Assembly: GCA_006176705.1 (NCBI GenBank)
Contig: QRFJ01000483.1
Span: 62,001 to 126,000, forward strand
DNA from: Cocos nucifera
Lineage: Eukaryota > Streptophyta > Magnoliopsida > Arecales > Arecaceae
Length of the DNA: 64,000 nt
Reading direction: 5' to 3'
Positions within the stretch are counted from its first letter, which is position 1. Each line of letters begins with the position of its first letter. Below the pieces are notes generated by a model that saw only the letters and a list, made by a program, of their open reading frames with translations, was not told the DNA's origin and ran no database searches. Below, in pieces: positions 12,075-24,400 of the stretch. The position numbers and the translations under genes are program-made.

Positions 12075-12332
12075 GACTTCAAACAAGTCAAGAATAAATT
12101 TCTAACACCCTTCACGATCACACACACTAGCAAAACTACCCTTCAAAGAAGATCTAACTAGTCCTAGATCCTCTTTCCAAATTTTTGTATCATTGTTCCT
12201 TCGTGTAAACAATCTTTACCTCAATCTACAAATAACCATGAAGCAAACTAGAAGTTTCAGGATAAAACCCGGTGCAATAAATTTTGGATGTAGTAAACCC
12301 TAGGTGTCTTCCTTCCTTCTATGCAACATCAC

Positions 12333-12344
12333 TCTAATACCAAA
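12333..12344 (-). other. Primer binding site of Y
   Basis: The minus strand reads TGGTATTAGAGT two bases beyond the end of the 5' LTR. This is the TGGTATCAGAGC-type site for initiator Met tRNA with two changes. Confidence 0.75.
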
Positions 12345-12993
12345 TGTCGGGAATGCATGCTCCTCCCACACAAATCAGCATGGCCGTCGGTGATTAGCCA
12401 AGCAACAAGAAAGTACTTCTCAGAGATTTCTGTGAAAGCACGATCAAATAATTCAAAAAATAGAGAAGAAGAGAAGAAGAAATTTCTGAGAGAAAAGAGC
12501 TTTTATTTAGTATGTTTCAGCACCTTTTAACCTTGATCTATTTTTAGTATATATACTTTACAAAGGGTCAAGCCCAAGCTCGTAGAAAAACTTTCCAAAT
12601 CCATACAACCCACATACATAAAATAATGACCTGCGAAAATTGAGCCAACCTAGTTTCAGACTGAGCCGGCTAACCTACAACTGGGTCGGCTCAGCCTGGC
12701 CGGTTAACCTACAACTGGGTCGGCTCAGTCCCAAGCTGAGCCAACCCAGTTGTGTATCATGTCAACAGTCCAAAAATGCTGCTTTCTATATAGATTTTTC
12801 TTTGAGACCTAGCCGATCCAGTCCTGGACTGAGTTGGCCCAGTTTCTAACTTAGCCGACTCAGTCTTAGGATGAGCCGACCAGATTTTTAAACTTTGCTA
12901 GGATAGCTGATTTCTCTTTCAGCTCACTCCTGTCTTCCCATGACCCGTCTTCTCATATTTCCAAGACTTGGGTGTGCCACTTCTAAGCTCACA
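12345..12993 (-). repeat. 5' LTR of Y (649 bases)
   Basis: On the minus strand it starts TGTGAGCTTAGAAGTGG and ends CATTCCCGACA, immediately followed by the primer site. It contains four or more copies of a GCCGGCT...GGGTCGGCTCAG motif at 12640-12870 and shares a closely matching block with the 3' LTR at 12350-12560 and 7435-7640. Confidence 0.92.
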
Positions 12994-12998
12994 CTCCC
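12994..12998. repeat. Target site duplication of Y (right copy)
   Basis: CTCCC, identical to 7424-7428. Confidence 0.9.
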
Positions 12999-13029
12999 AA
13001 GGCTTGGGAGCACCACATCAAATCCTACA
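12999..13029 (-). repeat. LTR X1, first 31 bases (displaced by Y)
   Basis: On the minus strand this begins TGTAGGATTTGATGTGG, like X2 at 15604 (TGTAGGATTTGGTATGG). It continues, across element Y, at 7428. It is preceded on the minus strand by the tract CACCAAGATGGAGAT. Confidence 0.85.
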
Positions 13030-13639
13030 ATCTCCATCTTGGTGCATCCAAACCTTGGCACATCTGATAATGTTTTCCTACACGAACCCACTATCGTTGC
13101 ATACCCTGACAGCTACTTATGCACACTTTGCCACTGTGATCTTTCTTCGACCGCTGAGCTTCCTTTGAGGCCTTTGGAATGACCGCCTCCATCGCTAAAG
13201 ACCTTGGCTTGCACCTATGCACTACCCTTGAAGTTGTAGACATTCTTCTACTTGGCAGCCACATCAACTATCCTAAACTTTCTTAGAGAATCTACAGCAA
13301 TCCTATGCTAGAGCCCGCTGCATACCCTGATACGGTCTCCTCAAAACTTCACCAATCCTTCGACACATGCTACTCCATCTAAAACTATGCATCTCCGACG
13401 TTGGTGCTAGGATATTGGTCCTCTTGCACTCCTCCACTCTGAACTCGTGTCAAACTCTCCACCTATGAAGCCACCTCTACCTGGTGCTCCATCTAAAACT
13501 GAAGTCCCCTTGATGCCATAGAAGCTGACTCTATAATCAAGTCCCCCGAGGATAACCACTCAATGCTATGCTGCTGAGCCTGCCACTGCACCTCGGGTAT
13601 TGTCGCTGCCCCTTTAGATTCTTCGCACTCCGCTGACCT
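13030..13639 (-). repeat. Element X, 3' internal region (noncoding)
   Basis: No usable reading frame. It ends in a polypurine tract at 13030-13044. The stretch at 13060-13220 resembles, on the minus strand, the 3' internal part of element N at 39000-39180 (block GGAGGCGGTCAT...AAAGGCCTCAA). Integrase, reverse transcriptase and RNase H are absent, so X is a gag-only deletion derivative. Confidence 0.65.
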
Positions 13640-14480
13640 ATTTGAACTGTCTTAGATACACCGCACCCCATGGGCTCCTCCAAGACCACCAAGAGCACAT
13701 CCGACTCTTCACTTTCAGTGACTGAAATGATGGAATCTGAGCTTTCTTTTCTCTTGCACTTTTGCTAAAGCATACACTCATGCTTAAAGTGCCCTGCTTT
13801 ACCATACTTGAAGTATTTCTTGGACCTCTTGCTGCCTCTCTTCTCTGTACGCCCTTCTTCTTTTCTTTTCTTAGCCTCTTTGTAACCATGAGACCCTCTT
13901 GGAAGACCTCCCTTTTTGTCATCCATTTCCACTGCTCGTTGGACCTGAGCACTGATATGATCTCCTCGTACACCAGTATCTCCTTACCATATAGGAATGT
14001 TGTCACCAATGGATTGAAGCTGCTGGGTGGTGAACACAGTAGCAATAAACTTTTATCCTCCTCTTCTAAATCCATCCCAATATTAAGCAAGTTCATGCTC
14101 ATCCGATCGAACCACTGAATATGCCCCACAACATCCTCGCATTCCTGCATCCGAAGGCTGTATAGTTGCTTCTTCAGCATCAACTTGTTGTGCATGCTCT
14201 TTTCCATGTACAATTGGCACAACCTCGATCACAAACCCTTGGATGTTCTCTCTTCCAACATGCCATACAAAATCTCATCCACTAGATAAGTCCTAATCAT
14301 GGCACATGCCCTTTTCTCCAAGGACATCCACTCCTTATCTGTGATCTCCTCTGATCTATCTTTCAAGGTAGAATCCAGTCTCATCTGAACTAGCAGATCC
14401 ACCATCCTAACCTTCTACATCGTCAAACATTTTTTACCATCAAACTTTTCAAATCCTAACTTCAACCCGCTATTCTCCAT
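13640..14480 (-). pseudogene. X gag (copia UBN2-type, broken)
   Basis: The minus-strand start is taken at the ATG at 14480 (MENSGLKLGFEKFDGKK), followed by an in-frame stop at the conserved Trp. The core is LMLKKQLYSLRMQECEDVV...HIQWFDRM and SLLLLCSPPSSFNPLVTTF at 14222-13960. A nucleocapsid knuckle trace, FKYGKAGHFKHEC, lies in another frame at about 13810-13770, and its first pair of Cys is incomplete. The protein resembles the gag of Y but is clearly a different family. No pol follows. Confidence 0.82.
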
Positions 14481-14660
14481 GATCATATGAATCAAAAATA
14501 GCAAACAGGTGGATCTAAAAGAATACCTTGATTAGAAATGATGGACAGTAGTGCTATGATCTCTTTCTTCCTCATGAAGTCTGGAGAAAGTCTTTAGATC
14601 TAAACCTCACTGCTATTCTCTACTGAAATCTTATCTTCCTCCTCTTCCATGCTCAATCGA

Positions 14661-14703
14661 GCTTTGATATCAATTATTATTTATGATGGTTGCTTTTATA
14701 CCA
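14661..14703 (-). other. Primer binding site of X, with a second PBS-like copy
   Basis: The minus strand reads TTGGTATAAAAGCAACCATC just after the LTR end, a worn version of TGGTATCAGAGC, and about 20 bases further on TTGATATCAAAGCTCG, a second PBS-like sequence. Which one is the original site cannot be decided here. Confidence 0.55.
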
Positions 14704-14705
14704 AT

Positions 14706-15604
14706 CATTATAACTACGACTGCTCGAAACCACAGTTATAGATCCGATCTCTTGCATGAACTTGGGTATTAATCTAGTAAACCGAAGAAGATCTAAAAAA
14801 GAGAAGAGAAGTGGATGGAACCTAGGATTTTGGTGTTGGAACCAGATAGAAGAGAGAAGAGAATTAGGAAAAAAAGCTCAATTATATTCCACTCTATTAT
14901 AAAGATACAATACCTAAGTTTATTTACCCTAGGGTTTCTTCTATACCACATGAATCCTAATAAATCTAGAATCCAGCTGAAAAACTCCCCTAGGCTAATT
15001 CAATACATGAAAGCACTCATTGAGTCCATGTACATATGTCTCACATGCTCTCATCCCCTAGATCTAAACTTGGCCCATACATGAGTTAGCCTCCTTAAGA
15101 CCTTATTGGTTCAAGCCTTAAGACCCTTGGACTAAACCTAATCCAAAAACAAATAGAAAATTTTGTATGTTCTGTACGCCACCCATTGAGTCGGCTCTCT
15201 CAGGAGCTGAGCTGGCTTGACTGCATAACACTCGAACATCATCTTCTATTTGCCTGAGATAGCCAGCTCGGCTGTGCCCTGAGCCGGCTCAATCTCAGCC
15301 TGACCTGGCTCGAATGCGTATCTGAGCCAGCTCACCTATATATCAGTCCCTTATCTTGGCTGATTCTTCTTCTTGGCTTTGGTCCTTTGCTTCATCTTGT
15401 ATCCTAGATCTTTGAAGCACCTACCAAGCTTCTCAAGATCCTCACACCTAAATCTTGAGTCTTGTGCACAGCTGCACACCATCTTCACCTAGGACAACTT
15501 CTGTCCTAGCCCAAAGATTCACACCTATCCTAGTCTCTCGGAGCCAACATCCTGACTCCTCCTATGACCTCCCAAGACTTGGAAACACCATACCAAATCC
15601 TACA
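14706..15604 (-). repeat. LTR X2, 5' LTR of element X (899 bases)
   Basis: On the minus strand it starts TGTAGGATTTGGTATGG at 15604 and ends next to the primer site, where the terminal CA has mutated. It is colinear with X1. It includes the same short frame (14815-15084, MEPRILVLEPDRREK) and GAGCCGGCTC-like motifs at 15185-15320. It abuts the leader of gypsy G1, so X inserted there. Confidence 0.85.
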
Positions 15605-16230
15605 GAAGGTTTTCTACTCGTTGCTTTTCTTAGACACCAACTGAGTTGGCCAAATCAGATAATGAAATCAATTGAAAACTATAATCTTTGAACTACTTGC
15701 CTTAGACACCGAGCAATTAACCAACCCAAATCCAATCCAACTCTAAGTTTTTCTTATCCTATTGAGCTCAAATATCCTCAGGGGCCAACATCTAATTGAT
15801 TTTAAATTAAGATCTAGATCAATGCAATATGAAGGATGGTAGTTCGTGGACTAAGAAAGGATGATGAAATCTTCATCTTATCTTGTTTAATGGATTGTGC
15901 CCTTAATATATATTATGAATATGCAATGTAAAAAAAATAAGATATCCAAATATGTTAAAAATTAATTTTATTTAATATTTATGATTATTCTAAATTAATT
16001 AAGTGTTATGAGATGTTGGTAAATTTTTAGGATTTAAAGTTTCATCCTTTTATAGATTTTTTTTGATTTTATAAAAGAAAATAAATTCAAGTGATTAAGT
16101 CTTAAGAAGCAATAAATTAGTCTAAACTATAGAAAGCAAGAAATCAGTAATGACATGCATTAATAACTAAATAAAATTAAAGAGTAATAAAAATAATAAT
16201 TTTTTTTTAAAGTTGAAGCAACCATACTTT
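15605..16230 (-). repeat. Gypsy G1 leader (5' untranslated, noncoding)
   Basis: AT-rich sequence lying between the primer site at 16231-16250 and the insertion point of X. The minus strand has two GTGTCTAAG blocks (15700 and 15640). Similar GTGTCTAAG blocks also occur in the copia leaders here (27530, 47430), so this motif alone is not diagnostic. No reading frame of note. Confidence 0.55.
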
Positions 16231-16250
16231 AATCCCTGACAATGGTACCA
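16231..16250 (-). other. Primer binding site of gypsy G1
   Basis: The minus strand reads TGGTACCATTGTCAGGGATT, close to the TGGCGCCGTTGYCGGGGA type of site seen in Tat/Athila gypsy elements and unlike the TGGTATCAGAGC sites elsewhere in the window. It lies 6 bases beyond the LTR end. Confidence 0.6.
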
Positions 16251-16256
16251 AAAATT

Positions 16257-17972
16257 TGATTTCTTGTCATTAAAGCATCAAATAAAAATTAAAATCGATC
16301 TTCCTATTAATTAGAATAATGGTGAATCGGATGTCAATTTTTTCGAAGATTGAAGGTTAAGTTACGTTCAATTTAATTAAAAAAATAAAAATTTAAATTA
16401 ATTTTTAAAATATAAATTTAAATTAATTAATTAATTAAGATTTAGCAAATTAAAATAAAAAAATTAATTAATTAGGATTTTTAAAATTAAGAAAAGATAG
16501 AGAAAATTGTCTAGGGTTTTAGTTCCATCTTTCAATATTCATGTTTATAATTAATTCATGTAATATTTTTATTATTAACATGCAATCTTATAAGATATAT
16601 ATTTCATTGATCAGATTCTAACACAACCTATTCTACCAAGCATGGATCATATCTAACACGATCATGACCCATCTCACAGACATAGACTATTTAGATCATG
16701 CAATCAAAGAACATAATTCTGATTTAATTCCTATTATTCATTCTAATATGAGCATAGACCATATCTATCTACGATCATGATCTATCTTCTAAGATATAAA
16801 TTATAAGAAATTAAATATTAAATATAAATCTTATAATTTATTCTAACTTGAGCACAGACTTTATCTTTTCACGATCACGATCTGTCTCTTTAGCTTTAAA
16901 TTATAGGAATTTCAATATTAGAGCATAAAATAGAAAAGGCATGTAAAAGATGAAGAAATTTTATTATCTAATAAAAAGAAAGATAGGTTCAAATTACAAA
17001 CTCTTTGCTTAGAAGACTTCTCTTACACTCCTAGACATGAGACTTCTAGCTGTACATAGTGTTGATGCTTGTAGCTTTTGGCATCTTGAATTCTCCAAAA
17101 TAAAGAAAAAGATAAAAAAGAAAAAAGAAAGAAGAAAGAAGAAGAGTGGAGAAGAGAAGGGAGAGAGGAAGGAAGAAGGCTAATTTTCCCCCAAGGGGGC
17201 TCTATTTCAGTTCTAGCATATCAGGCCTTTAAATAGAGGAAGAAACAAGAGCTAGTGAGTCACTATTGGACTCAAATTAAAGTCTGGATCGAAATCATCT
17301 CCCAAAAATATTTTTGGCCACTAGATCTACACCAAAATCTATCGCATAACCATTGATTAGTGCCTAGATTGAATTTCAACCATCAGATCAGTCCTTGAGA
17401 CGTCTGTAGGTTGTTGGATCGCGCTAAAGAGAGCCTGGGAAGTCCCGATCAAGTTGGGAAAATGCCCCACCATCCGATCTTGACTGGCTATGATTTCAGC
17501 CATCAGATCATGCAAAAGCTTAAGCTGCCCGATGTGTAGACCGCGAGTAGATCAGGATCATTGCAGACCTCCCCCAATCCGTAGCTGCCGTGCCACTTGA
17601 AATCTCAAAAATACCCTCGAATGATGCGATAAAAATCTATAGACCTCTTAGCGGTCTAGGTTCGCCATATGTCGCATGCCGATTGGCATGTTTGTTAAGC
17701 TGGACGATTCGTGCCTATTCCATAGATCGGCCGATCGGTCCACTATGCATCGATCTATTTTTTTTATTTTTTTAATTTTAAATTTTTGGACTTCATAACT
17801 TTTTTGTTTTAGCTTCAATTTGAGTGAAATTTATTGTATTAGAATCCATAAATCGGGCTCTTCACATTGATGGATTCTTTTCTATAAAATACTAATAAAA
17901 ATATCAATTTTAAAATAAATTTTAATTATTATATTTTTAATACTTTTATTTAGTAATTTATGATAATTATCA
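16257..17972 (-). repeat. 5' LTR of gypsy G1 (about 1.7 kb)
   Basis: Bounded on the left by the primer site and on the right by a sharp change into copia LTR H at 17973. On the minus strand the LTR would begin TGATAATTATC. A TATA-like TATTTAAAGG is at 17226-17235, followed by a purine/pyrimidine-rich block near 17100-17170. The repeated ATCTRACACGATCATGA-type blocks at 16620-16900 are internal degenerate repeats. There is no second LTR in the window to confirm the ends. Confidence 0.58.
17226..17235 (-). promoter_or_regulatory. TATA box in LTR of G1
   Basis: TATTTAAAGG on the minus strand, followed 20-40 bases on by AGCCCCCTTGGGGG and a CTTCCTTCCTCTCTCCC pyrimidine block, an arrangement typical of an LTR transcription start. 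Confidence 0.45.
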
Positions 17973-18842
17973 GCAACCCAGCAGAACTGAATAACGGACC
18001 TTTAGGTGCTATTACTGTATAGTCCAGTTCTTCTATTATGAGTTCCAACATGATGCAAGTCAAGGATAACTTGTCAAACTTGATCATCTATCATATACCC
18101 AATTCAATTGACTCAAGTCCATGTGAAATCTTATTGAAACTCTTTCTATCATTCACCTACCATGGCCATGATTTTTAGGACTCAATCTCATGAAGTGCAT
18201 AAGATCTTTTCCTATCTAACAGGATCGATAGATCCCATCTTGGTGCATATTCTATTCCTATAATGAATCTACTATATAGCCAACATATATCACAAGATAC
18301 CAAATAGCTAGATAATCAAGTGTTGGTGCAGTCAAACTACAACAACCCCATTGTAAACTACTGAGGCACCGCAAGTCAAAGAACTATCTACACAATCATA
18401 ACTTTGAGTAAATCACTAATGAGTGGGTAGCCATCCTAGTGACTTCTCAAGTTGGTCATGCTCATTACACTTAATCTCTATCAAGCACCTGCACTCTCAC
18501 TCCATTGTCCACATATTACAGACTCGAGACTCATCTATCTACAAAGAAAAGTAATCTATGCACTAATCGATCTGGATCAATCACTGTCCCTATGATGATC
18601 CATTGATTGAGAGCATTTAGGAATAAAACCCAAATGACACGTGCCTTAAATTTTCAACTCTTAAGAATACGTGTCATTGTCAGGTCAACTTCTTAGAGAA
18701 TTCATGGATATAATTTAAACACATATATTATGAATGAAAATAATCTAAATTTTATTTATATCAAAAATTTTAATTATAAAATTACTTTTTTAGAATATGT
18801 ACATGTGTTAGCCAATCTGGCTTCTAGGGCATACTTCTAACA
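17973..18842 (-). repeat. 3' LTR of host copia H (cut by G1)
   Basis: On the minus strand it starts TGTTAGAAGTATGCCCTAGAAGCC, very like the other copia LTRs, and stays colinear for 870 bases. It then breaks off exactly where the G1 LTR begins, at the GGGTTGCT block that in other copies leads into ACTGCTAGGTGTCA. The remaining 1.3-1.4 kb should lie beyond G1, outside the window. Confidence 0.83.
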
Positions 18843-20283
18843 AATTTTCACTTAACCTAAAGCCAACTGACCATAAACCTAAGCCCAATCTTCTTAAGAT
18901 GAGCTTTAGTTTTCTATTAGCTCAACGGCTTTATCAGTGGATCAACCATATTCTCTATGGAGTCAACTCTCCACACCTCGACAAACTTCTTCTTGAGGTA
19001 TTTATGTATCAAATAAAATCATCGCTCAATGTGCTTGGACTTCTAGTGAGACCTCAATTCCTTAGCAAGCGCTATGACATAATTATTATTGCAAGAGAGT
19101 AGAATAGCATCTGATGGCATCACAGCTAACTCCGCAACAAACTTCTTGAATTAGAATCCTTCCTTAGCAGTCTCTGATGTGGTGATGTACTCCACCTCCA
19201 TGGTGGAATCTACAATGATCGATTATTTAAAACTTTTTTAGCTAACCGCACCACCATTATATAGGAACACAAAATCGAATGTAGACTTTCTATCATCAAT
19301 GTCAGATATAATGTCTGAGTTTGTGTATCCCTATACTCGCAAGTCTCCTCCTCCAAAAATCAAGAAGAGATCCTTAGTCCTTCTCAAGTATTTAAGGATA
19401 TTCTTCACAGTAATCTAGTGCTCCTTTCTTGGATTTGATTGATATATGCTTGTGACACTCGCAGCAAGAGCAATATTAGATCGAGTACATAGCATAGCAT
19501 ACATGAGGCTCCCTATAGCAGAAGCATAAGGGATCTTACTTATACAATGTATCTTCTCAAGTATACCAGGCACATCTTCTTGGAGAGATGAACTCCAAGC
19601 CTAAAGAGCAATAGACCCCTTTTAGAGTTTTTCATGCCAAAACCACTTCAGCACTTTCTTTATGTATAGTTGCTATGACAAACATAGTATCCTTTTAGAT
19701 CTATCTCTATAGACCTTTTATTTCTAGAATATAGGATGACTCTCTGAGATCTTTCATGAAAAACTTTTTAAACAACCAAACTTTCATTAAAGTCATCATG
19801 AGATTGTCATTCTTAATTAGAAGGATGCCGTCCATGTACAATATGATAAATGTGATAGCCCCCCCACTAACCTTCTTGAATACGCATGGTTCCTCCTCAT
19901 TCTTGATGAAACGAAATGATTTGATTATATAATTAAAATAAGTATTCTAACTCTAAGATGCTTGCTTTTGTCCATAGATGTATCTTTGCATCTTGTAGAT
20001 CTTATGATCTTCATTACTGGATGTGAAACCCAAAGGTTACTATATATAGATATCTTCCTCAAGATATCCATTTAGGAAGGTAGTTTTCACATTCATCTAC
20101 CATATCTCATAATCATGTGCTCCTTCAATAGCAAATAGTGTCCGAATGGACTTTAGCATGCTAACTAGCAAAAAGGTATCCTAATAGTCATTGGCTTCCC
20201 ATTGACTATAACTTTTAGCCACAACCCTTGCTTTAAAGGTCTCCACCTTTTTTCTGAATCGATCTTTTTCTTAAAGATCCATT
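18843..20283 (-). pseudogene. Host copia H: reverse transcriptase-RNase H remnant
   Basis: Minus strand from 20283: NKWIFKKKIDSEKRW, TFLNGYLEEDIYI, PLGFTSSNEDHKICK, EEEPCVFKK, then ILYMDGILLI near 19835-19805, where the usual YVDD reads YMDG, so a catalytic Asp is lost. RNase H follows with decaying blocks (19260-18900) to the LTR at 18842. Numerous stops and shifts are present. It breaks at 20283 inside the GCKWIYK motif; the N-terminal part of the same reverse transcriptase continues at 34629-34855 beyond the inserted array. Confidence 0.9.
20279..20283. repeat. Target site duplication of the 20-34 kb array (left)
   Basis: CCATT directly before TGTTAGATATG, repeated as CCATT at 34624-34628 directly after the last LTR. 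Both are in the codons for KW of the interrupted reverse transcriptase motif. Confidence 0.92.
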
Positions 20284-21412
20284 TGTTAGATATGTGTGCC
20301 ATAGAAGCCAAAATTGACTGACACTTGTAATACACTTCTAGGGGCAAAATTATAATTTTAACTATAAATAATAAAATAGATTATTTTCTATCACATATGT
20401 GTATTTAGTGTCTGTGATACATCCTTTGAGTTAATGGTAATGATAATACTTATTTTCAAGAGTTGAAAATTTAAGACAAGAATTTTCATTATTAACTTAT
20501 AAAATGCTCCTGACCGTAGGATCATCATAAAGATGGTGATTAATCCGGAAGGTTAGTGTACAATCGTATCTTTATAGTAGATGAGTCTTGAGTCTACGGT
20601 GTAGAGACACCAAAGCAAGAGTATAGGTACTCGTTAGAGAACGAGGGCACTGAGCGTGACCACCTCGAGTAGTCATAAGAAAGTCTACCTTCTCGTTGAT
20701 GACTGACTCAAAGCTGCAGTGGTGTGTCTGATTCTTTGACCTAAGGTGCATCGATAATTCACCTTGAGGGTGTTATAATTTGACTACACCATGACTCGGT
20801 CTCCTAGCCATTCGGAATCTTGAGGTGTATGTTGGCTATAACATGTTCATTGTAGGAATTGGATTGCACCAAGATGAAATCTATCTACCTTGGTGGATGA
20901 GGAGCAGCCCTATGATGATCCTGAGAATCAAGTCCATAAGCCTATGGCCATGGTAGAGAGTGAAATAATAGAAAGAATTTCTATTAAGGTTTTCACATCG
21001 GACTTGAATCGAATGATTAAATCATATGATAGAAATTAGGGTTTGATGAGTTCACCTTAATCCTAATCTGATTGGGGCTCAAGATAGAAGAACTTAATCA
21101 TACAAGTAGCTGCACCAAGAGATTTGTTTTCAATTTTGATGGATTACCACCATATACTGCTAGGTATCATTGGTGGATTTTGGAAGCAATTAGAGTGATT
21201 TGGATGATCAATCATTCTAGTTGTGTGAATTAGAAGAGTTCCGATCCATCCGAAAGAGTTTTGATGATGTCAATGATGGAGATCACGACATATCCCATTA
21301 CCATACAAAACTGAACCTAACTAAATCACACAAATAAGAATTTGGATCTGAATATCATCAATTGAACTAACCCAGTTCAATTGATTTAAATTAGATTCAT
21401 TTAGGTTCAAGG
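20284..21412 (+). repeat. LTR A (first half only)
   Basis: Starts TGTTAGATATGTGTGCC and is colinear with LTR C up to the GATTCAATTAGGTTCAAGG block (33440-33465 in C). It then jumps directly into leader sequence GAGATTCATGAATTAGAG, equivalent to 28030 in internal B. The second half of the LTR with its TATA box, the primer site and 1.5 kb of leader are missing. Confidence 0.88.
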
Positions 21413-24400
21413 TCGAGATTCATGAATTAGAGACCGAGTTGGGTGCACCATGATTAGAGAATTATTGAACAAGAGTTGTTCACTCATTGGCTAACCCATC
21501 ACAATAACTTTAGGTGAGGTGATGAGCAATTGGTGGGACCGCACCACCCGCTAAAATAGTAATCATGGAGATTTTTGCAACTCTACAAAGGGAGTGTAGG
21601 GATCTAGAGAAATAGTGGAAGCTAATTTGTTTAAAAATAAAATTCTCTAAATAAATTGGTTAAGTCTTAATTACAATATCTAACTAGAAACTTTGACTCT
21701 CTACAGGAAAATATCTGCATCCATCCATTAGCACAAATCCTAGACACCCATTAGACTGACCGAACCAATTATAAGATTGGTCTGGAACTTCAAAATATTT
21801 TTGTTCCAAGAAGTTAACTCATGTATGGACAGGACCCTCCATCTTACCAGCTCATCCATCCACTAACAGAGAGCTCTCTAGATAATGGACAAACGATGAT
21901 AAAAGGTCAGATCTACTATTGGGCTCGATGTCTAATGAACTTCAGTGCCAACATGAAGATATCAGGACTGCTCGCCAAATGTTGGCTCACCTACAGGGGC
22001 TGTTTGATAAATAGAGTCGCGCAGCCAACTATCAAGTCACTAAATGATTGTTCAAGACTAAGATACATATGGACAGTCAGACAAGATCATTGTCTATGAT
22101 GATCAAGGACATGAAGAGTTGAATAAGTTGAGTGAGGTTGGACTTGGATCTGTAGAATGATATAATTCTGCAATCCTTGATCGATGCGTATGGATAGTTC
22201 ATCATGAACTACCATATGCATAAACTTCAAAACTTCCTGGCGAACTTATGAACATGCTGGTCACCTAGCTTTCATGAAAGGTTCTAAAGGCTCAGTCTTG
22301 CTATGAAGGACTTCTTCCAAAGAAAGTCTTTGAAAAGAAAAAGTCTCGAAAAAAGCAAAAAGGTGGAAGAGAGGAAAAGAAGAAAAAGGCAGAGCCGAAA
22401 TGTAGGCCACTACAAAGGAAAGTATTTCCATTGCAAAATGATAAGCCACTGGAAGCAAACTGACCCTACTTACCTGGCCACCCTAAAGAAGAAGGAGGAC
22501 AGGATCCTTCTGGAGGTATGCTTGTTATTGAGTCTAATCTTATGTTTTTCTGCATCAGTTGGGTGCCTTGACTCTGGTTCTAGTGCTCGCTTATGGCACT
22601 TCTATGCAGGGTCTTGGGATAGCAGAAGATTGAGGATGGGAGATGATCCTGCAGTCGAATAATGGAGCAAAGAGTTGCTGCCATGGCCGGTGGAACATAC
22701 CTCTTGACTACCATCTGTTTAGACTTTAGTTTTGAAAGACTGTTATTATGTGCCTACAGCTAAGCAAGAATTTGATTTCTATTTCTCTTAGCATAGAAGG
22801 CTATGTAATTATTTCTTAAGGATCATTGTAACATTCTTTATGAAAGAAATAAAATTGCAAGTGGTTTTCTTATTAACGATCTTTATCAATTACATGTTGA
22901 TGTTTGTATTTTTAATTTTGAGCAGATGAATGCCATAAAATCAAAACGAGCTAGGGATAATCAAAACGATAGGTATCTGTGGCACCTAAGATTAGATCAT
23001 ATAGCAGAAGATAGGTAACAAATTGGAAAAAATCGGGCTAATGAGTCCATTGACTTTCGAGTCATATCCAACTTTATAATCTGTCTTCATGGCAAATGAC
23101 CAATTCCTTTTGTAGGACATGGGGAAAGGGCCACAGATCTTCTTGCCCTAGTGCATACTGATGTGTGCGGCCCTTTGATGTGTCAGGCTAGAGGCAACTA
23201 GTCTACTTCATATCTTTTCGAATGATTTATCTAGGTATGGGTATGTGTATCTTTGAGACACAAGTCTAAAGTCTTGAAAAGTTACAAGGAGATTCAGACA
23301 TGAAGATTAGAAAGAATAGAAATCCATTAGGTTTTTTGATCAGATCGAGGAGGTAATACCTTAGTCAAGAAATTCTAGACTATCTTAAGGAAAATGGCAT
23401 AGTCTCTCAATGGACTCATCAAGAACACCTCAAATTAACGGAGTTTCAGAAAGGAGAATCAGACCTATTGATATGGTCCGATCCATGATTAGCTTCAAGA
23501 CCTTCCTGATTTTTTTGGGGATACTATTTGTTAACTTAATATTATCTACTGAATAGGGTTTCCTCTAAAACCATTCCTACACACCAGTATTGATATGGCA
23601 TGGTAAGAAACCAAGTCTGAGTCATCTCAGAATTTGGGGTTGTCCGGCTCATGTCAAAAGACAAAGCGGACAAGTTAGACTTTAGGTCCTTAGAGCTCGA
23701 TTCATAGGATATCCTAAAGAGCCATTAAGATACTATTCTACATTCACAAAGACCACAAGTGATTGTGAGTTGACATGCCATCTTTCTTAAAAGTAGTTTA
23801 TTCAAGATAGCGGCATTGAAAGAGATCAAGCTGATGATAAAGTCTCACAAGACAACGGCTAAGGACCATATTGGAACCAAATAGTTTAGCCAATAAACAC
23901 CTCCTCCACCTCATAGATCGAAAAGATTTTTCCATCCCCCTGAGAGGAGCATAGGCACGTATTTCATTGAGGATGTAGAGGAAATGTTCCTAATAGGATG
24001 GTCTCATGGTGATGATCCCAAACTACAACGAGGCGATATCAGATATTGACTCTCGAGAAATGGTCTAGAGGCAATGAAGTAGAAATGATTCGATGCACTA
24101 AACCAAGTCTGGACTTGTAGATCCACCAGAAGGATAAGTACCTATTGGGTGTAAATGGATCTTCAAGAGAAAGATTGGTGCAAATGAGAATTGGAGACAT
24201 TCAAAGGCTAGATTAGTGGCTAAAAGGTTATAGTCAATGCAAGGCATTGACTATTAGGATACCTTTTCGCTCAGTAGCTATGCTAAAATCCATCGACATT
24301 GCTTTTGCTGTTGGAGCCTATTCGATTATGAAATAGGCAAATGGATGTAAAAATCACGTTCTTAAATGGATATCTTGGGAAAGATATCTATATTAGAAGC

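Larger units (their letters stand above)
7429..12993 (-). mobile_element. Element Y: complete but decayed Ty1/copia element (Tork-like)
   Basis: A 5565-base minus-strand element with all structural parts: 5' LTR 12345-12993, primer site 12333-12344, gag-pol 12074-8061, polypurine tract about 8006-8020, 3' LTR 7429-8005, and a perfect 5-base target duplication CTCCC. Domain order is gag, protease, integrase, reverse transcriptase, RNase H, which is the copia order. Stops and frameshifts in every domain make it inactive. It sits inside LTR X1. Confidence 0.95.

Noticed and set aside
12940..13182. Plus-strand frames over the Y/X junction
   Set aside because: They read across an insertion boundary and a target duplication, so they are chance frames.
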